In this document: positions 32,801 to 40,616 of the stretch, one piece after another
Layout of the letters: each line of letters starts with the position of its first letter
Position numbering within the stretch: the first letter of the stretch is position 1
Source of the DNA: a virus
Length of the DNA: 63,257 bases
Virus record (IMG/VR): IMGVR_UViG_3300020129_000255
Coordinates: 1 to 63,257 of that record
Reading direction: 5' to 3' (one strand)
The notes under the pieces: generated by a model
What the model saw: only the letters and a program-made list of their open reading frames with translations
The model's database searches: none
Told to the model about the DNA's origin: nothing
Translations under genes and position numbers: made by a program

Positions 32801-34437
32801 CGTCTGCGACAGCGCTACGGACGCATACATTGATGAACGCAAGCGGACAACTGAGCCTAATCTCCCCGAATCATAACCCAACGACTCCCTTCCCGCGTTT
32901 CAACCAACCTCTGGTTGACGCGAGCGGGCGTTTCGTAATGAACGTCCCGCCGATGAGCGTGTTCGACGGCTTCAATCGCGCGAACGGTTCCATCCAATCA
33001 GGTAACCCGAACTGGACCATCGTGCAAGGCGGTTTCAACGTTTCCTCGAATGCCACGCAGAACAACAGTGGCGGGCAGAGCCAAGCAGTCTACACGGGAG
33101 CCAGCTTCCCCATAGATGATATGTGGGTTTCTGCGAAGATTGCAGTGGTGCCTACGAGCACCACCCAGATCGCCGTAATCGCCCGAGCCTCTGCATCTGC
33201 CAGCACGGCGTACCAATGCTTCGCCGTGGCGACTGGCTTGAGTCTGAATAAGGCGGTTGCAGGCGTCTTCACTCCGCTGCAAACCGTGGCGCTAAGTTGG
33301 AACGTTGAAGACGTTCTCACAATCAACACGAACGGTACAACCATATCGTGTTACGTCAATGGTGTTCTGACAGCGCAACAGACCGACGCTGCGATCGGCG
33401 TCGGAGGCTTCCCAGGGATCTGGGGCTTCGCAAGCGGCGCCGGAGGATTCAAGGCCTGGTCAGCAAGCGTTGGAGGCGTCAGCCTCAACACCCCGCAAAC
33501 TTGGAATGCCCTGCAGTCCGCGGGCGCCAGCGGCGGCTTCGATGCCAGTGCTTCGACACTGGTCAACGGCTGGCGTATGCCGAACATTTCAGGCGGTACG
33601 CCAAGCACAAACGGATCATTTCTCTACGACTCTACCACGGGGAACATCAAAGCCTTCGCTAACGGCTTGGGTAACTTCATTCCCCCACTGCCGACTTCCA
33701 TCACTCCAACGAACAACGATTGTGTGAAATGGTCTGTTTCCGGTAGCAACATCACGCTTAACACGGCCGGCGCAGCTTGCAGCACAGGCCTTGGTGATCC
33801 TGGCGGGAACGGTATTCTTGTCAGAACAGCACTGAATGCTACGGCTGCACGTACACTGCAGTCCTCGGCTAACGGGGCAGTGACCTGGACCAACGCAGAC
33901 GGCACGGGTGGTAATCCTGTCCCCGTTGTGGTTTTCCCATCGAAGGTTTATCTCGATGCGGCTCTCTGCAACAACGCCACCGCAGGCTCTGCATGGAACC
34001 TACCAACTGGTGGAGCTCCTACGCCCAACTGCAACACTGGTACGAACGTCCAAGAGGCCACACTCGACTTCGCAGACACAAACTCCGCACAGTTCAGCTA
34101 CCTGCTGCCTTCTGACTGGACCGGCGCTATCGATGCGCGCTTCCTCTTCTTCGACTCCAGCACCTCGGGCACAGTCATCTGGAATATCGCCACCGCCTGC
34201 ACTGGCGTAGGCGGCTCCGCGAACGATGACACTGCCTTCAACACGGCCAGCGCAGCCGGCACCGTGACTCTCGGCTCACCAACGAACGCGCAATGGACTG
34301 CATCGGCAACTGGTATCACAACGAGCGGTTGTTCCGCAGGGAACGGCATCACCTTCAAGGTTAGCCGAGCCACTGACTCAGCTGCCGGCGTTGCCCGGCT
34401 GAAAGGAGTCGAATTGACCGTTAGACGTTCACTCTGA
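29860..34437 (+). CDS. Giant tail fibre-like protein with signal peptide, 1525 aa
   Basis: MRIHLKILSALLLLVATSVS then AQ is a signal peptide. The body is Gly/Ser/Thr/Asn-rich with multiple beta modules: repeated fibronectin-like segments (ATTYQYQIVARTIGGGYTPA, AIGYDLYKASSGSPNSYF), a beta-helix-like centre, a lectin/laminin-G-like part (FDGFNRANGSIQSGNPNW), and a C-terminal jelly-roll-like domain with paired Cys. It is probably the main adhesin. A signal peptide is unexpected for a virion fibre. Confidence 0.65.
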   Translation: MRIHLKILSALLLLVATSVSAQTQHDRIASRGTSTFDTIANTQTLSMVGNTPNVAGGNVFQTANGGPTTVTNFLGGVDTQRISITCGETNTTFQNNSNIVTTAGVDLPCTANLVVQFLYNPGLGKWLQVGSGNNGGGGASPAGNNGDLQSRNGSNLSASSINDNGSTVSVSRDSHFKGPNPYYDITNYGARPSPWAATTCTMTSGLATATLGSGTGMVNGDGVVCRGAGATMTLSTPGAPTVVAANTATPTGTGSVVANSSGATTYQYQIVARTIGGGYTPAGSVTSISNGPATLGQNTNNISSWTRSGNTVTVTTSAAHDLVAGAQVIVNTGDFSILGTYNVATVPDNTHFTYVAGMSTANNASASGSGGSIIYFRANHITWAAVTNAWSYFIYGRTAGSMALIGVSFPENTNSDVTSDPLHNSFDDFGSTMTAAPSLPEWVPSTPPVSAKNDDLVTTIVSGAGTTSVTLAANASNSVSGTVFKSDVTANILAAVTAAGRNGTVYIPAVASGGSFNTETVLNFQTFPNNVSVMQAGAVTLGDTLTWTGTLNWTGRAQSPQGAPTFSFASYVNLTGTNAYPVLYAKFQSIRLSYVNVGGGQNGVIFVQDSNGLIPASSFDHVDMSTSGAGDWLGRHIVIRESISGNAGYTFTYLTMVPGSPSSQTPVFIHTRNGGSPYGFDHIFLNKRGMYFGGGAQATIDWIYEQGALITPKIMVQNITGGSATISLDIRNSIEDTTSQPIVGYGGALNGQIKITGSNGLPGQPTVVGPGNVVVLFSSVSGAGNSSSVGQNVGTEASPQFQFAIDGVQSLQSASVPIKNLNSGLAIGNPYQVYVNSTVQAAPTCAVSAGGTVPVDTFSFKVAPVFASNGEGPISPPSATCTTSGGNQVITVTWTTVPGAIGYDLYKASSGSPNSYFSFQCNAPWVTPGTATQYVWSGASPCGGSIPASAGSGPTYLLSNEVGSAKYAVVGNGFETDITAPSATALRTHTLMNASGQLSLISPNHNPTTPFPRFNQPLVDASGRFVMNVPPMSVFDGFNRANGSIQSGNPNWTIVQGGFNVSSNATQNNSGGQSQAVYTGASFPIDDMWVSAKIAVVPTSTTQIAVIARASASASTAYQCFAVATGLSLNKAVAGVFTPLQTVALSWNVEDVLTINTNGTTISCYVNGVLTAQQTDAAIGVGGFPGIWGFASGAGGFKAWSASVGGVSLNTPQTWNALQSAGASGGFDASASTLVNGWRMPNISGGTPSTNGSFLYDSTTGNIKAFANGLGNFIPPLPTSITPTNNDCVKWSVSGSNITLNTAGAACSTGLGDPGGNGILVRTALNATAARTLQSSANGAVTWTNADGTGGNPVPVVVFPSKVYLDAALCNNATAGSAWNLPTGGAPTPNCNTGTNVQEATLDFADTNSAQFSYLLPSDWTGAIDARFLFFDSSTSGTVIWNIATACTGVGGSANDDTAFNTASAAGTVTLGSPTNAQWTASATGITTSGCSAGNGITFKVSRATDSAAGVARLKGVELTVRRSL

Positions 34438-34445
34438 GGTTACAG

Positions 34446-36413
34446 ATGACACGACTGTTCCGCTTACTCTTCATTCTACTCACCATCGCAGCCATCCCCG
34501 CAGTAGCATCCGACATCTACGTAGCTCAGTCCTCCGCCGGAGGTAACACGGGGGCAAACTGCGCCAATGCACGCGCCGGAAGCTCACTCATCGCCGGCGA
34601 TTGGGTAGCTGGAAACACCATCCACTTGTGCGGCACCTGGACCGGGGCTGCGAATCAGTCTCCATTCATAACCGCACTGGGTAACGGAAGCGCTGGCAAC
34701 CCCATCACCATCTTCTTCGAGGCTGGCGCAATCCTCCAGGCGCCGTACTTCCTAAACTCGCAGGGTGGGACTCAGGGCGGCGCGATCACCCTCCAGAGCG
34801 GGCGTAGCTGGATCGTCATCGATGGGAACAATAAGCAGGGAACCATCCAGAACACTGCGAACGGTTCGTCGCTCGCCAATCAGCAGACCTCAGCAGGAAT
34901 CTCAGCGTTCGGCTGCAGCAACTGCACCATCAAGAATCTGAACATTTTTAACATCTACGTGAACGTCGCGGGCAATGGAACCATCGGGGATAGCAGCCTC
35001 GTCATAGCGGTTGATTTCAGCGGCTCTAACTGGACTGTCTCCGGCAACCTGATCCACGATTGCGGCTGGTGCCTGCGGACGGACTACGCGAACGGCGACA
35101 CTAACTACAGCATCTTCAACAACGAGATCTATAACCAGGGCCACGGTTATGCCTTTGCCACTGCCCACGCTGGAAGCCCGAATTGCACCTCACCGTGCCT
35201 GCTCTTTCACGACAACTACATGCACGACACGGCCAACTGGGATGGAGTTCCGCCATACCCAGCCGGATGCTTCTCGCACCAAGACGGCATCCACATGTTC
35301 GGAACGGGCACCAGCACTGCTGGTGACATCTATGTCTACAACAACAAGTTCTCTGGGAATTGGGGAAACTGTCCCACAGGGTTTGTCTACCTAGAGAGCC
35401 TCTTGCCTGCGAATACATATTTCTTCAACAACGTCGGCATTGTGAACTCGAACATCGTCAACTCGAATGGATGGTTCGGACTATTCAGCGCGCAGAACAG
35501 CGGTCAAGCCCTCGTCACCGACAACACCATCGTGGGCCAGACCAGCTCCGACAACTCGCAATGCTTCAGCATCGGGGCAATGAACAACGTCACGTTCAAG
35601 AACAACGTGGTGGCTCCCTGCGGCACCGGGCTCCAATTCAAGACCTCAAACACTGGCACGACCAAAATTGATTACAACTTCTACGGAGCACAGAACGGCT
35701 CAAACGGTATGATCTGGCACGGTTCGTTCTTCACGTATACGAACTGGAAGACCGCCTGCTCCTGCGATGCACACTCCCTGCAGAACAACAATAACGGTCT
35801 GCTCAACTCAGACGGCACTCCTACGCCATCTTCACCATTCATTCTCGAAGGAGATAACCTCGGCTCTCTCGCATCGGGGAACCTTGCTCCGTTGCAGAAC
35901 GATACCACTGCTGGGAACAATCGCACCGCGTTGACGCGGCCTGCTGCGGCCTCTTGCACGTCGCAGGGCACGCTGCCTTGCTGGGACATTGGTGCATTTC
36001 AATTTGCAAGCTCGGCGCCAGCGCCAGCGCCAGATCCTGCCCCGATCGTAATTGCCGCGGTCCCACTCCCGACACAACCAGCTTCGCCCGTCATCGTCAG
36101 CGTCTCCCCGACGAAGACCTACGTAACAAAGAACGGCTGCTCGCAAGAGGGCACGAAGTGGCTGAACCCCTGCGTCTTCGCCCTGACCTGTACCAGTTGC
36201 GATGGCACCACGCAGGTCACTCTCGACGGCTTCGCCGTCGGACAAACCTATGCCAACGGGGTGATGACTGTGAGCGTGCCTCTCAGCGTCCTGCCGGTGC
36301 CGAGCCAGATCACGCTCCATAACTTCGCCGCCACGAATCCCACGATCTCTGTCCCCGTTCTGACCCGCTCCGTAAATCCTACCCCCTCCCGGCTGCTTGT
36401 CCTAGCCAAATAG
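34446..36413 (+). CDS. Exported right-handed beta-helix protein, putative depolymerase, 655 aa
   Basis: MTRLFRLLFILLTIAAIPAV-ASD is a signal peptide. Residues about 100-440 show parallel beta-helix rungs (WTVSGNLIHDCGWCL, YSIFNNEIYNQGHGYAF, VYNNKFSGNWG, VTFKNNVVAPCG) like pectate lyases and polysaccharide lyases; Cys residues are frequent, consistent with disulfides outside the cytoplasm. A C-terminal Pro/Ala linker leads to an Ig-like domain. A substrate cannot be assigned. Confidence 0.65.
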   Translation: MTRLFRLLFILLTIAAIPAVASDIYVAQSSAGGNTGANCANARAGSSLIAGDWVAGNTIHLCGTWTGAANQSPFITALGNGSAGNPITIFFEAGAILQAPYFLNSQGGTQGGAITLQSGRSWIVIDGNNKQGTIQNTANGSSLANQQTSAGISAFGCSNCTIKNLNIFNIYVNVAGNGTIGDSSLVIAVDFSGSNWTVSGNLIHDCGWCLRTDYANGDTNYSIFNNEIYNQGHGYAFATAHAGSPNCTSPCLLFHDNYMHDTANWDGVPPYPAGCFSHQDGIHMFGTGTSTAGDIYVYNNKFSGNWGNCPTGFVYLESLLPANTYFFNNVGIVNSNIVNSNGWFGLFSAQNSGQALVTDNTIVGQTSSDNSQCFSIGAMNNVTFKNNVVAPCGTGLQFKTSNTGTTKIDYNFYGAQNGSNGMIWHGSFFTYTNWKTACSCDAHSLQNNNNGLLNSDGTPTPSSPFILEGDNLGSLASGNLAPLQNDTTAGNNRTALTRPAAASCTSQGTLPCWDIGAFQFASSAPAPAPDPAPIVIAAVPLPTQPASPVIVSVSPTKTYVTKNGCSQEGTKWLNPCVFALTCTSCDGTTQVTLDGFAVGQTYANGVMTVSVPLSVLPVPSQITLHNFAATNPTISVPVLTRSVNPTPSRLLVLAK

Positions 36414-36418
36414 GCCCA

Positions 36419-36616
36419 ATGCAAACTGATACCACGTTCCACGTAGCAAACCTCATCGTCATTGCTGTCATCGCGTGGAAGGTCATCCGCGCAGCCAACC
36501 GCGTTGAAGATGTCCTCAAGGACTTCCCTCCGCACCGACACTCGAATGGGCACATCTTGTTCCCGAAGGGCTTCGAGCCGACGCGCGTACAAGAGATGCA
36601 CCTACACGAGGACTGA
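36419..36616 (+). CDS. Small membrane protein of the lysis cluster, 65 aa
   Basis: A single N-terminal transmembrane helix (VANLIVIAVIAWKVIRAANR) is followed by a soluble tail ending DFPPHRHSNGHILFPKGFEP. This tail pattern occurs in phage holin-neighbour proteins. It lies directly before the lytic transglycosylase, so a role in lysis is likely. N-in/N-out topology is unresolved. Confidence 0.55.
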   Translation: MQTDTTFHVANLIVIAVIAWKVIRAANRVEDVLKDFPPHRHSNGHILFPKGFEPTRVQEMHLHED

Positions 36617-36619
36617 ACG

Positions 36620-37066
36620 ATGCCTCCAACAGCCGACGTACTCATAAAGTTGGCAGTGGACACTGCAAAGCAGTTCAATCTCGATCCCCCTCTCGTGTGC
36701 GGACTCGTGGAGCAGGAATCCGCGTGGAATCCCTGGGCTATGCGCTACGAGCCGGCCTTCTTCGCACGGTACGTCGCCCCGCAGTACACGAACAACAAGA
36801 TCTCAGCCACTGAGGCCTACGAAAGAGCGTTCAGCTTTGGCTTGCTCCAACTCATGGGCCAAGTAGCCCGGGAGATCGGCTTCCCGAAGCAGTTCCTGTC
36901 GGAGCTCTGCGATCCCGCGACCGGCCTGTTCTGGGGATGCAAGGAGCTCCAGCTGAAGCTCGACAAGGCCAAAGGGGACGTGACGCAAGGTTTGTTGCTG
37001 TTTAACGGTGGAAACGATAAGACGTACCCAACGCAGGTGCTGGCACGAGTATCCAAGTACGCATGA
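36620..37066 (+). CDS. Lytic transglycosylase endolysin, 148 aa
   Basis: QESAWNPWA with the catalytic Glu at 33 matches the SLT signature. FSFGLLQLMGQVAREIGFP gives the second motif (GLLQ), and LLLFNGGNDKTYPTQVLARV the third (NGG...YP..V). It cleaves the peptidoglycan glycan strand between MurNAc and GlcNAc to a 1,6-anhydro product. There is no signal peptide, so release probably depends on a holin from the adjacent membrane proteins. Confidence 0.85.
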   Translation: MPPTADVLIKLAVDTAKQFNLDPPLVCGLVEQESAWNPWAMRYEPAFFARYVAPQYTNNKISATEAYERAFSFGLLQLMGQVAREIGFPKQFLSELCDPATGLFWGCKELQLKLDKAKGDVTQGLLLFNGGNDKTYPTQVLARVSKYA

Positions 37067-37302
37067 CGTTTGATACCATCAAGAAGGTGACGGAAATGTC
37101 TCACATAATCGCCTACATCCAAGCTCATCCCTACGCCGCCGGCATCGTCACGATGTGGGGCGTCAGTGCCTTCGTCAGCTCCGTCCACAACATGATCGCC
37201 CCGACGGATAAGTCCGGCAACGCCTATCGCATGGTCTACGCAGCCCTGCAAAGCATCGCCGCCAACGTTGACAAGGTTCCATTCAAGTTCCAGTCCAAAT
37301 AG
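37063..37302 (+). CDS. Holin-like or lysis-associated membrane protein, 79 aa
   Basis: One hydrophobic segment (HPYAAGIVTMWGVSAFVSSV) is followed by an amphipathic end (RMVYAALQSIAANVDKVPF). Similar short proteins with HPYxAGIVxMWxxSAFVSS occur in lysis regions of many phages. ATG 37063 overlaps the endolysin stop as ATGA; an internal ATG at 37096 with AAGGTGACGGAA upstream is an equally good start. Confidence 0.6.
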   Translation: MTFDTIKKVTEMSHIIAYIQAHPYAAGIVTMWGVSAFVSSVHNMIAPTDKSGNAYRMVYAALQSIAANVDKVPFKFQSK

Positions 37303-37317
37303 GAGAATAAATCGAAA

Positions 37318-37866
37318 ATGAAATTAGCAATCAAGTCCCTACTCTCGTTCGTGCTCGTCGCAGCTCTCATCATCTCGGGATGCAGCTTCGCCTCGGGCAT
37401 CCAGCAACTCGAACGTTACGCCCCGATTGGTCTGAACGCTTTCAGCCAAGTCGTGGCCATTCTGCTGGAGGCCGGCGTAATCAAAGTCGGCACTGCGTCG
37501 AACCTGAATGACGGCGCCTCGAAGGGCACTGCTGTGCTCGCAGACCTACAGGCAGCGCTCACGGCATACCAAGCCTCGCCCTCCCCGGACAAGCTGACCG
37601 CGGTGCAGAATGCGCTCAACGCAGCCTCCGCCACGCTTAGCCAGTTCGCAGCGGATCTCGGCGTAGCCAGTGGTAACAAGGCCGTCGTGGCAGCGCAGGC
37701 TGGGCTGCTCGTCATCACCACTACGTTAGCGTCTATCTCGGCAGCCATGGCCCCGAAGGCTTCGCTCTCGAAGGTGGCCAAGGCCAGCAAGCTCGACGTC
37801 AAGTCTTTCCGCAAACAATTCAATTCCGTGATGCTCGCTCACGGTTATCCGCAGCACACAATCTAA
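37318..37866 (+). CDS. Phage lipoprotein, 182 aa
   Basis: MKLAIKSLLSFVLVAALIIS followed by GC forms a lipobox (LIISGC, Cys at 22), so the product should be lipid-anchored in the envelope. The mature part is Ala-rich and helical (VLADLQAALTAYQASPSPDK, ALNAASATLSQFAADLG), ending in a basic tail. Within the lysis cluster it could act in outer-membrane disruption (o-spanin-like) or superinfection exclusion; neither is proven. Confidence 0.7.
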   Translation: MKLAIKSLLSFVLVAALIISGCSFASGIQQLERYAPIGLNAFSQVVAILLEAGVIKVGTASNLNDGASKGTAVLADLQAALTAYQASPSPDKLTAVQNALNAASATLSQFAADLGVASGNKAVVAAQAGLLVITTTLASISAAMAPKASLSKVAKASKLDVKSFRKQFNSVMLAHGYPQHTI

Positions 37867-37871
37867 GCCCA

Positions 37872-38672
37872 ATGAGCCTCCCACTGAGTCGCGGCGGCCG
37901 TAGGTATCTCCCCAACCCGATGCCCGCGGATCACCGCGACTTCAGTGTCTCTCGCGTCAAGCTGTACTCAGCAGCTTTCGCCCTGCCCGAGAGCGTCTTC
38001 CTCGACGAGTGGCTCGGCCCAGTGCGCGACCAAGGCAACGAAGGCAGCTGCACTGCGCAAGCATCCGCAGGAGACCTCGACTTCCAGCTTCGCAAGTACG
38101 ATCAGCGATTCCGCTCGAATCCCGACTCAGCCCCCACCATCTCAGCCCAGTTCATCTACCGGATGTCGCGCGTCATGGACGGCTCTGCGTCGTCAGACGC
38201 CGGCAGCGATGGGCGCACCACCTGTAAGGTTCTGAACCAGTACGGAGCCTGCACAGAGGCCTCCTGGCCCTACGTGGCCGGAGACATCCTGCGCGATCCC
38301 ACACCTGATGAGCTCGCGGAGGCGCTGCGTTACCGCCTCGGGGCCTACCACTTCCTCTACACCGTAGACGACATGAAGCGGTGCATCGCCAGCGAGTACT
38401 GCTTCCGCCTGGGCATGGCAGTGTACGAATCGTTTGAGGAGAAGACAGCCGCCACGACGGTCTACCAGCCGAAGCACGGGGAAGCCTTGCTCGGCTACCA
38501 CGAGACGCTCGTGAAGGGCTTCGACAACAAGAAGTTTGGCGGAGCATTTAGTGTTCGCAACTCCTGGGGGAAGGATTGGAGTGTGAGTGGGGACTACTGG
38601 CTACCGTACTCCGTAGCGGCCGACAAGAAGATCTTCAGTGACGCAGTCATCCAACATTACGGTCATTGGTGA
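37872..38672 (+). CDS. Papain-like (C1 family) cysteine protease, 266 aa
   Basis: VRDQGNEGSCTAQASAG gives the oxyanion Gln 54 and nucleophile Cys 60. GYHETLVKGFD gives His 210, and FSVRNSWGKDWSVSGDYW gives Asn 230 with the family's NSWG-x-W motif. All four papain catalytic positions are present. There is no signal peptide or obvious propeptide. Its place after lysis genes suggests attack on host proteins at lysis, or processing of exported tail proteins; both are inference. Confidence 0.8.
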   Translation: MSLPLSRGGRRYLPNPMPADHRDFSVSRVKLYSAAFALPESVFLDEWLGPVRDQGNEGSCTAQASAGDLDFQLRKYDQRFRSNPDSAPTISAQFIYRMSRVMDGSASSDAGSDGRTTCKVLNQYGACTEASWPYVAGDILRDPTPDELAEALRYRLGAYHFLYTVDDMKRCIASEYCFRLGMAVYESFEEKTAATTVYQPKHGEALLGYHETLVKGFDNKKFGGAFSVRNSWGKDWSVSGDYWLPYSVAADKKIFSDAVIQHYGHW

Positions 38673-38679
38673 TTCCCCG

Positions 38680-38934
38680 ATGCAACAGCCTCCGCAGTGG
38701 AACACGTTCGGCTCGATGATGTGGTTCGTGCTCTTCTTCATCGTTCTCGGCTACGAAATCTTTGCTGGGATCAATCACGGAAAGCACACTCCGATGCTGA
38801 CCCAGTTAGTAGTTAGATACATCCCTCAACCATTCACGCTGGCGTTTATCGTTTGGCTGTTTTTCCACTTCCTCGTCCGCTACAACAACTCGACCTACCT
38901 CAACTGGCTCCGCTCCGGTGGCGCTGGTGGCTGA
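38680..38934 (+). CDS. Two-helix membrane protein, holin candidate, 84 aa
   Basis: Two transmembrane segments (SMMWFVLFFIVLGYEIFAG and FTLAFIVWLFFHFLV) are separated by a basic loop, the class II holin topology, with a short polar C-terminus. The start at 38680 follows the protease stop by 7 bases. The size suits a holin, but sequence alone cannot tell it from an accessory membrane protein. Confidence 0.5.
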   Translation: MQQPPQWNTFGSMMWFVLFFIVLGYEIFAGINHGKHTPMLTQLVVRYIPQPFTLAFIVWLFFHFLVRYNNSTYLNWLRSGGAGG

Positions 38935-39127
38935 CGACGACGAGATCATCGAACGCACCCTTCCCCTCCATCAAAGCAGTGAGACTGGCGCTTGGCTTGG
39001 ACCAACGTGGATTCCGTGTGCAGGCTGTGGCCAGCCAGTGAGACGCCGACCTGGGAATGTCTACGGCTGCGGTCTCTGCTGGACATTCGAGGCGATCGCT
39101 ACGCCGGTGAACGATGTCCGCCCTTAG
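38918..39127 (+). CDS. Zinc-ribbon-like small protein, last gene of late module, 69 aa
   Basis: A GTG at 38918 (or 38927) overlaps the previous gene. WIPCAGCGQPVRRRPGNVYG is followed by CGLC, giving two CxxC pairs spaced as in a zinc ribbon. It might bind nucleic acid or be structural. Its 3' end overlaps, on the opposite strand, the tiny leftward gene at 39099-39200. Confidence 0.5.
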   Translation: MALVADDDEIIERTLPLHQSSETGAWLGPTWIPCAGCGQPVRRRPGNVYGCGLCWTFEAIATPVNDVRP

Positions 39128-39200
39128 GCTCTTCGTCATCAGTGACGAGCAGCAAGACAACGATGGCGATCAGCAGCACGCCGGCTAGGAAGGGGTCCAC
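39099..39200 (-). CDS. Tiny membrane protein, 33 aa
   Basis: Found in the gap: GTG 39200 has GGAGGATTGAGC upstream, an excellent ribosome-binding site that spans the HD-gene stop. The product MDPFLAGVLLIAIVVLLLVT then an acidic and basic tail is a single transmembrane helix. It is the terminal gene of the leftward DNA-metabolism module and overlaps the convergent late gene by 29 bases. Confidence 0.6.
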   Translation of the reverse strand: MDPFLAGVLLIAIVVLLLVTDDEEPKGGHRSPA

Positions 39201-39202
39201 GC

Positions 39203-39820
39203 TCAATCCTCCAGCGTCGCTGCGCGCATGACCGCCTCACGATTACTCGGTCCAGGCACTGCCGTCAGCTCATCGAACCGTTCCATGAAGATCCGCTCTG
39301 CGACCCGCGGCAGGTAGCCCACCAAGGGCGCCATCTCGTAATCGAGACCACCACTCGGGTACGTGGCCCTCGCCTCGGCGCTCGACACATCCTCATCCCA
39401 AGACAAGTTGGTCATCAGCTGGTCCTTCTCCGTTAGGAGCATGATGTTATCCGCACCCTTGACCTCCTTCGGAGGTGGCCACGGGAAGCGGAACTTCGCA
39501 GCAATGGCCCGCATGATCCGCTCCTCCACTTCGTAGTACGGCGGCCCCACGGGTGTCAGCATCTTCACCGGCCGGGAAATGTCCGAGACGTAGGCCTCGC
39601 TGGCGTCGTGCAGCAGCCCCACTAGGCGACTCGGCGCCGAGACCAACAGGCTCACGTGCACAGAGTGCTCCGCCACGGAGTAGAACCTCCGCGTATGGCC
39701 CGTGTAGCGGCATTGCTGCGAGAGCGCGTGCGCGATGTCGATAATGTCGATCTCATCCGGCTGCGGATCGAGGAGATGGAAGCGTTTCCCCGTGTACGTC
39801 TCCACCCAAGGGCTGCTCAC
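39203..39820 (-). CDS. HD-domain hydrolase, YfbR-like 5'-nucleotidase, 205 aa
   Basis: His 31 (IAHALSQQCRY), RFYSVAEHSVHVSLLV (His 52/55), LLHDASEAYVSDI (His-Asp 71-72, Asp 80) and a later Asp in KGADN follow the HD pattern of E. coli YfbR, a dNMP 5'-nucleotidase. It could adjust the dNMP pool for phage DNA synthesis or DNA modification. The GTG start overlaps the upstream Nmad1-like stop (GTGA). Proteins of this type are common in large phages. Confidence 0.8.
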   Translation of the reverse strand: MSSPWVETYTGKRFHLLDPQPDEIDIIDIAHALSQQCRYTGHTRRFYSVAEHSVHVSLLVSAPSRLVGLLHDASEAYVSDISRPVKMLTPVGPPYYEVEERIMRAIAAKFRFPWPPPKEVKGADNIMLLTEKDQLMTNLSWDEDVSSAEARATYPSGGLDYEMAPLVGYLPRVAERIFMERFDELTAVPGPSNREAVMRAATLED

Positions 39821-40335
39821 AGCCGCCCTGCCTTTTTAGCCAGCATGGCCCCAACGTAACTAAGGTAGTTAATTGCGTCACCGATCGTGTCTTCGATCGA
39901 TTCATCTTTAACGTGCTGAGTAGCGTTAGGCCGCAGCAGGCTGCACAGACGCATCAGCTTGTCCGACAAACGCACCAGGATGCCGGTCTCAGGGGTCGGT
40001 ACGATGCCGAGCATCGCAGCAACGCGCAGGTTGAACAATGTGTCACCCGATTCCTGCTGAGCTCCATTGTAGTCCCCACCCTTGGCAATCAGGATGCCAT
40101 CGAGCTTGACGAACAGCTTCTTCCGGTACTCGATCAGTTCTTCTTTGCTGATCGGAGCGCCGTACGGATACGTAAATGTCGCAGCAATTTTTTGCTGAAC
40201 CTTACCGAGACCGCCTTCCCCCAACGGAAATCCGCCTATTTGTTGACCGGGCAGCTCCAATCGCGACACCGCCTTCGCCGCCGGCCAGGCCATCTGTTCC
40301 TCACTGCACAATGTCTTCGCTAGAATATCCGTCAC
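39817..40335 (-). CDS. Nmad1/DUF1599-like nucleotide-modification-associated protein, 172 aa
   Basis: KGGDYNGAQQESGDTLFNLR, then RLSDKLMRLCSLL and KDESIEDTIGDAINYLSYVG match the KxxDY, GDxxFN, RxxDKxxR, ESxxDTxxDxxNY pattern of the DUF1599/Nmad1 family, related in logic to MazG-type all-alpha nucleotide pyrophosphatases. Such proteins accompany phage DNA base hypermodification genes. Here it lies between an HD nucleotidase and a small unknown protein, suggesting a nucleotide pool or modification cluster. Confidence 0.7.
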   Translation of the reverse strand: MTDILAKTLCSEEQMAWPAAKAVSRLELPGQQIGGFPLGEGGLGKVQQKIAATFTYPYGAPISKEELIEYRKKLFVKLDGILIAKGGDYNGAQQESGDTLFNLRVAAMLGIVPTPETGILVRLSDKLMRLCSLLRPNATQHVKDESIEDTIGDAINYLSYVGAMLAKKAGRL

Positions 40336-40607
40336 GTTGCGTCACCCCCAAAACGTTTCTGATTCACTTCCAAGAGCTCACGGTACTCGATGCGCGCCAA
40401 CACACAGACCGCGTACAGGTCGAGGCTGGGCTTCGTCAGCCACACGCGGGCAGCTTCGCGTAGCGCCTGTGGGTCCTCTTTGGCCCCATGGGGCAGCTTC
40501 GTCCCAGCAGCTTCCTCTTGCGCGCGCAGGAGAACGTTGCGCCAAAGGTGGATACCGCTTCCGTAGTAGTCCGTTTCGCTGTAGCCAAACGACTCGGCAT
40601 CAATCAT
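40332..40607 (-). CDS. Hypothetical protein, 91 aa
   Basis: MIDAESFGYSETDYYGSGIH is followed by a helical region (LREAARVWLTKPSLDLYAVC, ARIEYRELLEVNQKRFGG). GAAAGGAAA precedes the ATG. It is coupled to the Nmad1-like gene by GTGA. No family is recognised. Confidence 0.6.
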   Translation of the reverse strand: MIDAESFGYSETDYYGSGIHLWRNVLLRAQEEAAGTKLPHGAKEDPQALREAARVWLTKPSLDLYAVCVLARIEYRELLEVNQKRFGGDAT

Positions 40608-40616
40608 TTTCCTTTC

